38,436 bases of DNA, taken from positions 1-38,436 of the IMG/VR virus record IMGVR_UViG_3300047409_000272, one strand, 5' to 3'. The stretch's first letter is position 1; every line of letters begins with the position of its first letter. Source of the stretch: a virus. This document shows, piece by piece, positions 29,351-34,477 of this stretch. The position numbers were made by a program, and so were the translations under genes. The notes below the pieces were generated by a model that was not told the DNA's origin, searched no databases, and was given only the letters and a program-made list of their open reading frames with translations.

Positions 29351-29427
29351 GGCGGAGAAAAGGAGCTAACTCCGCCAAGCCAGAAAGCTCGACGGGGATC
29401 GAAGAAGTGTGAACAACACCATCCCCG
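29351..29427 (-). ncRNA. Structured 3' region, possible small RNA
   Basis: Two further hairpins precede the terminator: GGCGGAG (29351-29357)/CTCCGCC (29370-29376) and CGGGGAT (29393-29399)/ATCCCCG (29421-29427). With the terminator they make three stems in a row in about 110 bases with no open frame of note. A structured 3' UTR or a small stable RNA is plausible; no known RNA family is recognised. Confidence 0.4.
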
Positions 29428-29455
29428 CCGAGCCGCTTGCAGCCCACACCACGTT

Positions 29456-29563
29456 TTAGATCTCAGTGTTCTGCCCCACAAGATCCTTACAGGGAAGCCC
29501 TAGCCCTGACAGGCCAATAGGCTTATATGCCCCTGCGTCTTCGGGTGTCAGCCCGAAGTCCAC
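29456..29563 (-). CDS. 35-residue protein with GTG start
   Basis: Reads (V/M)DFGLTPEDAGAYKPIGLS and ends in NTEI. The start lies 10 bases after GGAGTG, in the standard leader (promoter 29628-29656, hairpin, ribosome-binding site), which leaves this as the only frame that continues beyond 17 codons. Soluble, mixed composition. It explains an otherwise empty transcript. Confidence 0.5.
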   Translation of the reverse strand: MDFGLTPEDAGAYKPIGLSGLGLPCKDLVGQNTEI

Positions 29564-29627
29564 ATATATAACGCACTCCTAGCCTCGCCGCATGGAGGGA
29601 GTGAAGCTCGACATGCGGCATGGGCAG

Positions 29628-29656
29628 ACTATACATAGCTTAGGCGTTGTTTCCAA
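29628..29656 (-). promoter_or_regulatory. Promoter, TTGGAA-17-TATAGT
   Basis: -35 TTGGAA (29651-29656), spacer 17, -10 TATAGT (29628-29633). The RNA would begin with a long-loop hairpin CCGCATG/CATGCGG, followed by CTAGGAGTG. Confidence 0.6.
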
Positions 29657-29665
29657 CGGTCTGCT

Positions 29666-29941
29666 CTAAGCCGATATCACGTGTGGTGGCGGGACAGGCA
29701 CATGGAAGATGCGCCCATCCTTATGCTGTATCCTGCGCCCAATGGGCTTGAAACCGCCACGGTTCCACTGGTAGATTGATAGTTCTCTTTCGAAGTTGTG
29801 GTCCCAATACGCCCACGCCTTTTCGTAGTACATTGTGTAGACCACTGGTATCACTCCCTCGCCTAGGGATTTTGGCTTCACTCCAACGACGTACATGCCA
29901 TCTACCATGTACGGCCTGTTTTGATACAGGCGTTCTCCCAT
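29666..29941 (-). CDS. 91-residue aromatic-rich protein
   Basis: MGERLYQNRPYMVDGMYVVG start after AGAGGGCA. Tyr/Trp-rich ('YTMYYEKAWAYWDHNFEREL', 'YQWNRGGFKPIGRRIQHKDG'). Beta-rich with a short helix; no family recognised. Single-gene unit from the promoter at 29992-30021. Confidence 0.6.
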   Translation of the reverse strand: MGERLYQNRPYMVDGMYVVGVKPKSLGEGVIPVVYTMYYEKAWAYWDHNFERELSIYQWNRGGFKPIGRRIQHKDGRIFHVPVPPPHVISA

Positions 29942-29991
29942 TGCCCTCTATGCTCCAGGCTGCCAGTCTTGCCACTGCTACGCCTTGGTAC

Positions 29992-30021
29992 AGTGTAGCA
30001 GCTAAGACTGTTCCGGTGCAA
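29992..30021 (-). promoter_or_regulatory. Promoter, TTGCAC-18-TACACT
   Basis: -35 TTGCAC (30016-30021), 18-bp spacer, -10 TACACT (29992-29997). The -35 lies inside the last codons of the gene at 30002-30274. Confidence 0.65.
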
Positions 30022-30274
30022 GTGGCCTGTTGAGAGGCATTTGATCGTGTTTGCGGTAGCAATCTACGCTGCAGAAGATGTCTGTACCAAACTCAATCGT
30101 TTGGCCCTTCTTCGCTGTTGCGAAGCGGTACACCATCGGTTTCAGCAGGTGGCAGAAGACACAGGGCGTCTTGTTGATAAAGTTCTTGGTCCCCTGGCTG
30201 AACAGTAGGGTATCCTCGTTGTCGTACGTCCCCACTAAACGAAAAGGTTTGCCACGCGGCTTTGCATTGGTCAC
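30002..30274 (-). CDS. Treble-clef/zinc-type protein, frame overlaps its neighbour
   Basis: 90 residues from a GTG start at 30274 (MTNAKPRGKPFRLVGTYDNE) 11 bases after AGGAGG. 'TPCVFCHLLKPMVYRFATAK' and 'DIFCSVDCYRKHDQM' form a CxxC...CxxxC site resembling FCS/treble-clef fingers. The upstream gene's frame stays open across 182 bases of this gene. Either two genes overlap or the upstream Cys-rich segment and this one form a single protein joined by a frameshift. Confidence 0.6.
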   Translation of the reverse strand: MTNAKPRGKPFRLVGTYDNEDTLLFSQGTKNFINKTPCVFCHLLKPMVYRFATAKKGQTIEFGTDIFCSVDCYRKHDQMPLNRPLAPEQS

Positions 30275-30392
30275 AGATGATGTCGCCTCCTGGCACCGAC
30301 ATGCCACAATCGACGCATAACCCTGGCGGGAACTCTAACGAACCATGCGGCAGAGGACAGTCATCCTCGATGCAGTAGCACAGTCGCGTCAT
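30093..30392 (-). CDS. Cys-rich N-terminal protein, frameshift candidate
   Basis: 99 residues as read (MTRLCYCIEDDCPLPHGSLE). The first 45 residues look genuine: 'LCYCIEDDC' and 'GLCVDCGMSVPGGDIICDQC' form a zinc ribbon. The C-terminal ~55 residues, which overlap the gene at 30002-30274, have no fold-like pattern. A +1 shift near the end of the ribbon would join it to the next zinc finger. ATG coupled to the upstream stop (ATGA). Confidence 0.55.
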   Translation of the reverse strand: MTRLCYCIEDDCPLPHGSLEFPPGLCVDCGMSVPGGDIICDQCKAAWQTFSFSGDVRQRGYPTVQPGDQELYQQDALCLLPPAETDGVPLRNSEEGPND

Positions 30393-30595
30393 GCTTTTGA
30401 CTCAAACTGGTCCAGCGTTACCCCACACCTGATTCCGTCATCTGACGAAATTACAGAACTAACCACTTCGACATCCCAGCCAGTGTGGGCGTCATGGTCC
30501 AGCACTCGGACCAGTTCGCGTGGGTTCTCGTAATCTACTTCATCACCAACATGGGTAGCCCGAAGCCACCACAGCTCGCCAACCTCAGGTGTCAC
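30389..30595 (-). CDS. 68-residue SH3-like protein
   Basis: GTG start at 30595 (MTPEVGELWWLRATHVGDEV), coupled to the upstream stop (GTGA). 'VGELWWLRATHVGDEVDYEN' then 'VRVLDHDAHTGWDVEVVSS' is the pattern of small SH3/Tudor-like barrels in phages. The longer open frame upstream overlaps the neighbour and is rejected. Confidence 0.6.
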   Translation of the reverse strand: MTPEVGELWWLRATHVGDEVDYENPRELVRVLDHDAHTGWDVEVVSSVISSDDGIRCGVTLDQFESKA

Positions 30596-30990
30596 GGCAG
30601 GTTGCCATCCCGCTTGTTGCACTCGTCTTCCATCTGCCCGATAAAGGCATCCACTACACCAATCACTGTGGCGGCGGCATTGAGCCACTCGTTTTCGTCT
30701 GGGTCTTCGTCGCCCGTAACCTGCCCCTTGAACAGGTCCTCGGAGCACCCGTCTTCCAGATACTCCAATACGTCCGGAGGTATGACGTCTTCCCATGCTT
30801 CCCACCCAACGGTGCCGTTGAATGTACCAAGCATGACCTTGAACGCCGTGGCCTCAATCCAGCGCCACTGCTCTTCCGTCCATTGGTAGTTGTACTCGAC
30901 CTTTCCCTTTGCCAGAGAATTGCTATCCCACTTGGTAGCCTCTGCCAACTCGATGGTCAATGTCAGCTTGCGCGTTGCTGTATCCGTCAC
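30592..30990 (-). CDS. 132-residue acidic protein
   Basis: GTG start (MTDTATRKLTLTIELAEATK), coupled to the upstream stop, after GGAGAAACGTTGGA. 'KLTLTIELAEATKWDSNSLA' strand-helix, Trp-rich helix 'YQWTEEQWRWIEATAFKVML', acidic helices after ('LEYLEDGCSEDLFKGQ', 'VVDAFIGQMEDECNKRD'). Strongly acidic; unrecognised. Confidence 0.65.
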   Translation of the reverse strand: MTDTATRKLTLTIELAEATKWDSNSLAKGKVEYNYQWTEEQWRWIEATAFKVMLGTFNGTVGWEAWEDVIPPDVLEYLEDGCSEDLFKGQVTGDEDPDENEWLNAAATVIGVVDAFIGQMEDECNKRDGNLP

Positions 30991-31172
30991 TCCAACGTTT
31001 CTCCTGGTACGAACTCACCCTTTACCCACCGCACAAAGAAACCAGCTTGCTCCATGTACGTTTTCTGAGACTTGGGTGTCATCAGGCTACCTTGCACGGT
31101 CTCAATGTACTCTTGCAGCAGACCCTCAAGCTGCTTGAGCGCCCTTGCGCTCACAACAATTTCCTTGTCCAT
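30987..31172 (-). CDS. 61-residue helical protein
   Basis: From MDKEIVVSARALKQLEGLLQ after CCTAGGAGTGTA. Long N-terminal helix ('ARALKQLEGLLQEYIETVQG'), then 'YMEQAGFFVRWVKGEFVPGE'. First gene of the unit from the promoter at 31209-31238 with a CCCC-AAT-GGGG leader hairpin. Unrecognised. Confidence 0.65.
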   Translation of the reverse strand: MDKEIVVSARALKQLEGLLQEYIETVQGSLMTPKSQKTYMEQAGFFVRWVKGEFVPGETLE

Positions 31173-31208
31173 TACACTCCTAGGCCCCATTGGGGGGTGC
31201 CATGCCAA

Positions 31209-31238
31209 AGTATAGCATGGCAGACCCTCCCTGGCGTA
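31209..31238 (-). promoter_or_regulatory. Promoter, TACGCC-18-TATACT
   Basis: -10 TATACT (31209-31214), -35 TACGCC (31233-31238) in GGATACGCC context, 18-bp spacer. Family member with a diverged -35 and a near-consensus -10. Confidence 0.65.
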
Positions 31239-31240
31239 TC

Positions 31241-31774
31241 CTAGATGGCCATCCAAAGGCCAGTGCCGCCAGTGGTCATCTCATTATCCCCGACGTACCC
31301 TTCCAGACACGCGAAGCACAGATACACGAACGGGGCAGTGGTCTCAACCCTGACCAATGTGCTGTCGCACTCGTTGTTGTCTGGAATACTCACCGCCTTG
31401 GTGTCGTCCGTTGGATGCAGGAACTCGATTGCCTTGTACTGGTAGTGGGTCGGTTTTCCACACTCAGCACATTTGTGTGGGTAGTACGGGGAATCTTCCA
31501 GGTTGTCTTCCGGATACGCCCCTTCCCACCACAAAGTGGTGTCTTTGAGACTGGCTTCCACTGCCTCCAGCACCTTGATGATGCCCGCCCCGTCCAACGT
31601 GTCGCTGGCGACTGGGCACATCCAGTTGCACTCGGGCTGAGTTGGTGGTGAAGTCCAACACTCTAGCCCCGCATCTTGCAGGGCCTTCTGGGCCACTTTG
31701 GTCTGCTCGAAAGTGCCGTTCGTCCAGACCAGGTACACACACCATTTCTTGGTGTCTTGCGTTACTGTTGCCAT
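31241..31774 (-). CDS. 177-residue protein with zinc motif, leaderless
   Basis: From MATVTQDTKKWCVYLVWTNG. The ATG lies 5 bases after the TATACT -10, so the mRNA should be leaderless; the longer open frame begins inside the promoter. The N-terminal ~90 residues look like a small alpha/beta domain ('KVAQKALQDAGLECWTSPPT'). 'HKCAECGKPTHYQYKAIEFL' and 'YLCFACLEG' form a four-Cys zinc site. Unrecognised. Confidence 0.65.
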   Translation of the reverse strand: MATVTQDTKKWCVYLVWTNGTFEQTKVAQKALQDAGLECWTSPPTQPECNWMCPVASDTLDGAGIIKVLEAVEASLKDTTLWWEGAYPEDNLEDSPYYPHKCAECGKPTHYQYKAIEFLHPTDDTKAVSIPDNNECDSTLVRVETTAPFVYLCFACLEGYVGDNEMTTGGTGLWMAI

Positions 31775-31779
31775 AGCAA

Positions 31780-31809
31780 AGTATACCACATAGACGGTGT
31801 TGTGTGCCT
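31780..31809 (-). promoter_or_regulatory. Leaderless-type promoter, AGGCAC-18-TATACT
   Basis: -10 TATACT (31780-31785), -35 AGGCAC (31804-31809), 18-bp spacer. The gene's ATG begins 5 bases after the -10, leaving no room for a ribosome-binding site. Confidence 0.65.
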
Positions 31810-31810
31810 C

Positions 31811-32125
31811 CTAGCCCTGGAGTTTTGGAGGCTGAAACATGAGGTCTGTGAGTATGCCCTCAAAGGCTTCGGAGATGAAGTCATCCAAGTGCTCGAAACC
31901 AGTGCTCTGTACGAGAGCTTGACGCTCATCGTCGTCCCCCATAGCAAAGGTCTGCTTCTCGTCATCGGACAACTGGCTGGCCTGAGTCTCTGCCAGTTTC
32001 AGGGACGGAGTTAGGAAGAACGGCAGCTCTATGCTGCTGAATAGTTTCATTTGGTTATCTGCGGCCAGATTTTCCATCGTCTGGTACAGATGCGGGTACT
32101 CCGCCTTGAAGTCTTCCAGCGTCAT
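31811..32125 (-). CDS. 104-residue acidic helical protein
   Basis: MTLEDFKAEYPHLYQTMENL start; helices throughout ('DNQMKLFSSIELPFFLTPSL', 'LDDFISEAFEGILTDLMFQP'). Acidic, no Cys. Overlaps the SLOG gene end by 4 bases. Unrecognised. Confidence 0.65.
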   Translation of the reverse strand: MTLEDFKAEYPHLYQTMENLAADNQMKLFSSIELPFFLTPSLKLAETQASQLSDDEKQTFAMGDDDERQALVQSTGFEHLDDFISEAFEGILTDLMFQPPKLQG

Positions 32126-32556
32126 ACCTTCTCCTTTATCACAGTGCGCTTGCCAGTGCTGTCAATGCCAATGATTGTGGGCACGCCAGCCTTGAGGGCT
32201 TGGTTCACCATGTCTCGGGTGCCCTTGCTCTGGGACAGGTCGTCGTGGAACGCCAGCACAATATCTGGCGCTTCCCTCAACATCTCGCGGTTGCGCAAGG
32301 GACCAGCAGCACGATGGTACTGGTCCCAATTGGCAGGGTGCGGATGCACCGTGTAGCCAAGACCTAACGCAAGGTCTCCAGCGATTGTGTCCACTCCACG
32401 TGCCGCGCCATGCACAATCAATGGCGCGTGCATTAGGAAACCCTGGAGGGCGTCTAACACGACGCCACTATGTCCAGGGGTAGTCCAGTTCCGGTCGCCC
32501 GTAACCAGGATAGTAAGCTGCTTCTCAGGCAGTGACTGGGGTTGTCTTTCGACCAA
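32122..32556 (-). CDS. SLOG-family (DUF2493-type) nucleotide-binding protein
   Basis: 144 residues, TTG start (MVERQPQSLPEKQLTILVTG) after AAAAGGAAGAGCAGCC. Core Rossmann pattern 'ILVTGDRNW', 'PLIVHGAARGVDTIAGDLAL', 'HPANWDQYHRAAGPLRNREM', 'IVLAFHDDLSQSKGTRDMV' matches the DUF2493/YspA-like SLOG family, related to LOG/TIR-associated nucleotide or NAD-derivative binding. In phages these proteins are common but unexplained; sensing or hydrolysing a nucleotide signal in host defence conflict is a plausible inference. Confidence 0.85.
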   Translation of the reverse strand: MVERQPQSLPEKQLTILVTGDRNWTTPGHSGVVLDALQGFLMHAPLIVHGAARGVDTIAGDLALGLGYTVHPHPANWDQYHRAAGPLRNREMLREAPDIVLAFHDDLSQSKGTRDMVNQALKAGVPTIIGIDSTGKRTVIKEKV

Positions 32557-32860
32557 GGCTGCTCTTCCTTTTAGGTGGCTCTACCAGGGCGGCTTTCTCG
32601 TGGTAAATGGCCGTCTCGTACTCCTCGATGGCTTCCGACAGCTCTTCGTTCACGGCCTGAACGTAGCCGCGCATGTAATCCAGTACCTTGACGCTACGAC
32701 GCGCAATAACACTGGCTTTGGGCGTAGAACTCAGGTCGTGTTTGATTGCACGTACCAGTTGGTCTACGGCTTTGTGGCGCAGGATAGCCTTAGCCATCCG
32801 CGTATAAGCCTCGTCTCTTGTGGGAGGCGGTGCTTCAGGTGTTTGTGTAGGCTGTGCCAT
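32525..32860 (-). CDS. 111-residue helical protein, leaderless
   Basis: From MAQPTQTPEAPPPTRDEAYT; the ATG lies 6 bases after TATACT, so the transcript should be leaderless. Pro-rich start, then helices ('AKAILRHKAVDQLVRAIKHD', 'YVQAVNEELSEAIEEYETAI') and a basic end ('PPKRKSSLGRKTTPVTA'). Overlaps the SLOG gene by 32 bases in another frame. Unrecognised. Confidence 0.65.
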   Translation of the reverse strand: MAQPTQTPEAPPPTRDEAYTRMAKAILRHKAVDQLVRAIKHDLSSTPKASVIARRSVKVLDYMRGYVQAVNEELSEAIEEYETAIYHEKAALVEPPKRKSSLGRKTTPVTA

Positions 32861-32866
32861 GTGCAT

Positions 32867-32896
32867 AGTATACCCGTACGAGCGTCTGTAACGCTA
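32867..32896 (-). promoter_or_regulatory. Leaderless-type promoter, TAGCGT-18-TATACT
   Basis: -10 TATACT (32867-32872), -35 TAGCGT (32891-32896) in GGATAGCGT context, 18-bp spacer. Start codon 6 bases after the -10. Confidence 0.65.
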
Positions 32897-32907
32897 TCCA
32901 GGGCACA

Positions 32908-32935
32908 GAAAAGGGGCTGCATGGTTAGCAGCCCC
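32908..32935 (-). terminator. Intrinsic terminator
   Basis: GGGGCTGC (32913-32920)/GCAGCCCC (32928-32935), perfect 8-bp stem, then TTTTCTG on the minus strand. Ends the gene at 32956-33249; the next promoter follows within 12 bases. Confidence 0.88.
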
Positions 32936-32955
32936 ATGTGCCTGGAGACGCAGGG

Positions 32956-33249
32956 CTATTCCTCGTCTTCCTCTTCTTCGGTGTCGGCGTCCTCGTCCTC
33001 GGTTTCCTCGTCCTCATCCGGCTCAGGCTCTGGGGCCTTGTACGCCGTGATAAGTTGGCACGGACGGCGGTAGCCCGTCAGCTTGGTGCTGAGACCAAGT
33101 AGCACCTGTAGGTCTGCGACGACCTCACTAGTCCCGTGCTTGGCGAGAAACGCCACGGTGCGTTTCTTCATCAGGGCCTCTGCTTCGGGTGTTTTCCACT
33201 CCGGAAGCGGGGCTTTCTTGGCCTTGACGGCCGTTTTCACTGCTGCCAC
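32956..33249 (-). CDS. 97-residue protein with extreme acidic tail
   Basis: GTG start (MAAVKTAVKAKKAPLPEWKT) after AAGGAGTAAGAC. Basic Lys/Ala N-terminus, a helical middle ('EALMKKRTVAFLAKHGTSEV', 'VADLQVLLGLSTKLTGYRRP'), and about 24 C-terminal residues almost all Asp/Glu. The charge layout suits a DNA mimic or a nucleoid-protein partner. It resembles the larger protein at 34478-35491 in style. Confidence 0.7.
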   Translation of the reverse strand: MAAVKTAVKAKKAPLPEWKTPEAEALMKKRTVAFLAKHGTSEVVADLQVLLGLSTKLTGYRRPCQLITAYKAPEPEPDEDEETEDEDADTEEEEDEE

Positions 33250-33261
33250 GTCTTACTCCTT

Positions 33262-33274
33262 GCGCCTATGGCGC
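33262..33274 (-). other. Leader hairpin
   Basis: GCGCC-TAT-GGCGC (33262-33266, 33270-33274) immediately before the AAGGAGTAAGAC ribosome-binding site of the gene at 32956-33249, on the RNA from the promoter at 33307-33336. Confidence 0.55.
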
Positions 33275-33306
33275 TTCTATTGGTATGCCTTGCTGCACAC
33301 CCCTAC

Positions 33307-33336
33307 ATAATACTGCCCGCGAGTTCCAACCTGCAA
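33307..33336 (-). promoter_or_regulatory. Promoter, TTGCAG-18-TATTAT
   Basis: -35 TTGCAG (33331-33336) in GGGATTGCAG context, 18-bp spacer, -10 TATTAT (33307-33312). Confidence 0.75.
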
Positions 33337-33360
33337 TCCCAACTGGGATTAGCACTTCTT

Positions 33361-33504
33361 TCAACCTTTCTTCTTGAACTGAACACAGTGTAGGCAGAGC
33401 AGATCCCTGCGCATACGGCACATCTCTCCAGGGGGTGGCTTGTGACTAACAACAACTCCGCCGCAGTTCGTACAGTAGTGAGTACAGAGACCCGATTGAA
33501 TCAT
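33361..33504 (-). CDS. 47-residue zinc-ribbon protein
   Basis: Begins MIQSGLCTHYCTNCGGVVVS and ends with CLHCVQFKKKG. Six Cys ('CTHYCTNC', 'EMCRMRR', 'LLCLHC') form a compact zinc ribbon. ATG coupled to the upstream stop (TGATG). The 'CTNCGG' knuckle and basic middle suggest nucleic-acid binding. Confidence 0.7.
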   Translation of the reverse strand: MIQSGLCTHYCTNCGGVVVSHKPPPGEMCRMRRDLLCLHCVQFKKKG

Positions 33505-33743
33505 CAGACGATTTCCTGTGTGGGAAATTTCTTGATTGTATTCCCGATAAACACACCAGGACTAGGGTGTTTCGCCAGCGTGCAGCACAACCTGGGATGG
33601 TAGCTGTCACCCAACAGATAGGCGTATGCCTTGCGTCCATCGCGAAAGATCACCACCAGTGCCTTCATCCTGTTGTTGCGACCAATGAACAAGATGTGTG
33701 ACGGCAGTGAGATCACATGCCCATGGACGGCCAGGGCGGTCAT
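33504..33743 (-). CDS. 79-residue protein, unknown
   Basis: From MTALAVHGHVISLPSHILFI; an internal start at 33668 (MKALVVIFRDGRKAYAYLLG) is an alternative. Strand-rich 'KALVVIFRDGRKAYAYLLGD' and a basic end. The first start lies directly after a terminator T-run, so expression is unclear. Unrecognised. Confidence 0.5.
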   Translation of the reverse strand: MTALAVHGHVISLPSHILFIGRNNRMKALVVIFRDGRKAYAYLLGDSYHPRLCCTLAKHPSPGVFIGNTIKKFPTQEIV

Positions 33744-33745
33744 AG

Positions 33746-33787
33746 AAAAAGGCCCGCTCCCTTGAGGGCACAAAGGAAACGGGCCTT
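33746..33787 (-). terminator. Intrinsic terminator
   Basis: AAGGCCCG (33749-33756)/CGGGCCTT (33780-33787) with a 23-base loop that can pair further; minus-strand reading ends TTTTTCT. Terminates the gene at 33814-34104 and sits directly before the next start. Confidence 0.75.
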
Positions 33788-33813
33788 CTCGATGACAGCG
33801 GGGATATGGCAAG

Positions 33814-34104
33814 TCACCCTGCTGCTTTGGTAACTATACCACGTTTGTGTTTCGCGGCGTGTAGACATTTGCCTACGATTATCTTCCTTTCCTTCATGAA
33901 CCTGGACCATACTATCACTATTATACGCGCACACGTTGGCGTGTTCCTGCACAACGCCTCAGTTATGGCGCGCTCGTTTGTAAGACCGAAGAACTCTGGT
34001 GTACCCCACACCGTGACAACGTATGGTCGTCTCTCGTTCTGTAACAGGACTCTCCACCCGTGACGCTTGCCATCGTCTGCACGGTAGAGTACGTCTACAA
34101 TCAT
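33814..34104 (-). CDS. 96-residue basic protein
   Basis: MIVDVLYRADDGKRHGWRVL start; strands ('RRPYVVTVWGTPEFFG', 'ARIIVIVWSRFMKERKIIVG') and a basic tail with 'CLHAAKHKRG'. Overall basic, alpha/beta. Unrecognised. Confidence 0.6.
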   Translation of the reverse strand: MIVDVLYRADDGKRHGWRVLLQNERRPYVVTVWGTPEFFGLTNERAITEALCRNTPTCARIIVIVWSRFMKERKIIVGKCLHAAKHKRGIVTKAAG

Positions 34105-34115
34105 TTTGCCCTCAG

Positions 34116-34388
34116 CTAACGCAGTGCGTCTACTTCACTCCAATGCGAGTCTGCCACGTGAATGCCCATCAGCCTCGCTGCACGTACTACTTCGCCCCTA
34201 CCAACGTCATCTCTATCGGTGGTCACTACCGCCCCCACGGTTATGCGTAGGTGATAGTTGCCCTCATCTTTGGGCCTGACGGCGAAGTACCTCTCTGTAC
34301 CTCCTCCTCTTGGTATCTCATGCCAGACACAGGCTGGCACAATCCTACGTGCCAGCATCATCTTGCTCTTGCCCAGGTAAGTAAACAT
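34116..34388 (-). CDS. 90-residue protein, unknown
   Basis: From MFTYLGKSKMMLARRIVPAC. It has 'ERYFAVRPKDEGNYHLRITV' strands and 'GEVVRAARLMGIHVADSHWS' at the end, an alpha/beta layout. The start is 9 bases from the TAGTAT -10, so the leader is almost absent. Unrecognised. Confidence 0.6.
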   Translation of the reverse strand: MFTYLGKSKMMLARRIVPACVWHEIPRGGGTERYFAVRPKDEGNYHLRITVGAVVTTDRDDVGRGEVVRAARLMGIHVADSHWSEVDALR

Positions 34389-34397
34389 ACCTAACAC

Positions 34398-34427
34398 ATA
34401 CTACAGCTTAGCGATGTCTAAATGCAA
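34398..34427 (-). promoter_or_regulatory. Promoter, TTGCAT-18-TAGTAT
   Basis: -35 TTGCAT (34422-34427), 18-bp spacer, -10 TAGTAT (34398-34403). Gene start 9 bases downstream of the -10. Confidence 0.65.
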
Positions 34428-34435
34428 GTGCCACG

Positions 34436-34465
34436 AGAAAAGGGCAGGGGTGCTATCCCCTGCCC
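34436..34465 (-). terminator. Intrinsic terminator
   Basis: Perfect 9-bp stem GGGCAGGGG (34442-34450)/CCCCTGCCC (34457-34465), loop TGCTAT, then TTTTCTC on the minus strand. Ends the 36191-to-34478 unit. Confidence 0.9.
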
Positions 34466-34477
34466 AACCCCCGCTAG

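Noticed and set aside
29380-29450. Possible tRNA (a TTCGATCCCC word resembles a T-arm)
   Set aside because: The stems do not form an acceptor, anticodon or D arm; the word belongs to a simple hairpin.
33833-33838. TATAGT as a promoter for 33504-33743
   Set aside because: No family -35 at 17-18 bp and a strong terminator lies between it and the gene.
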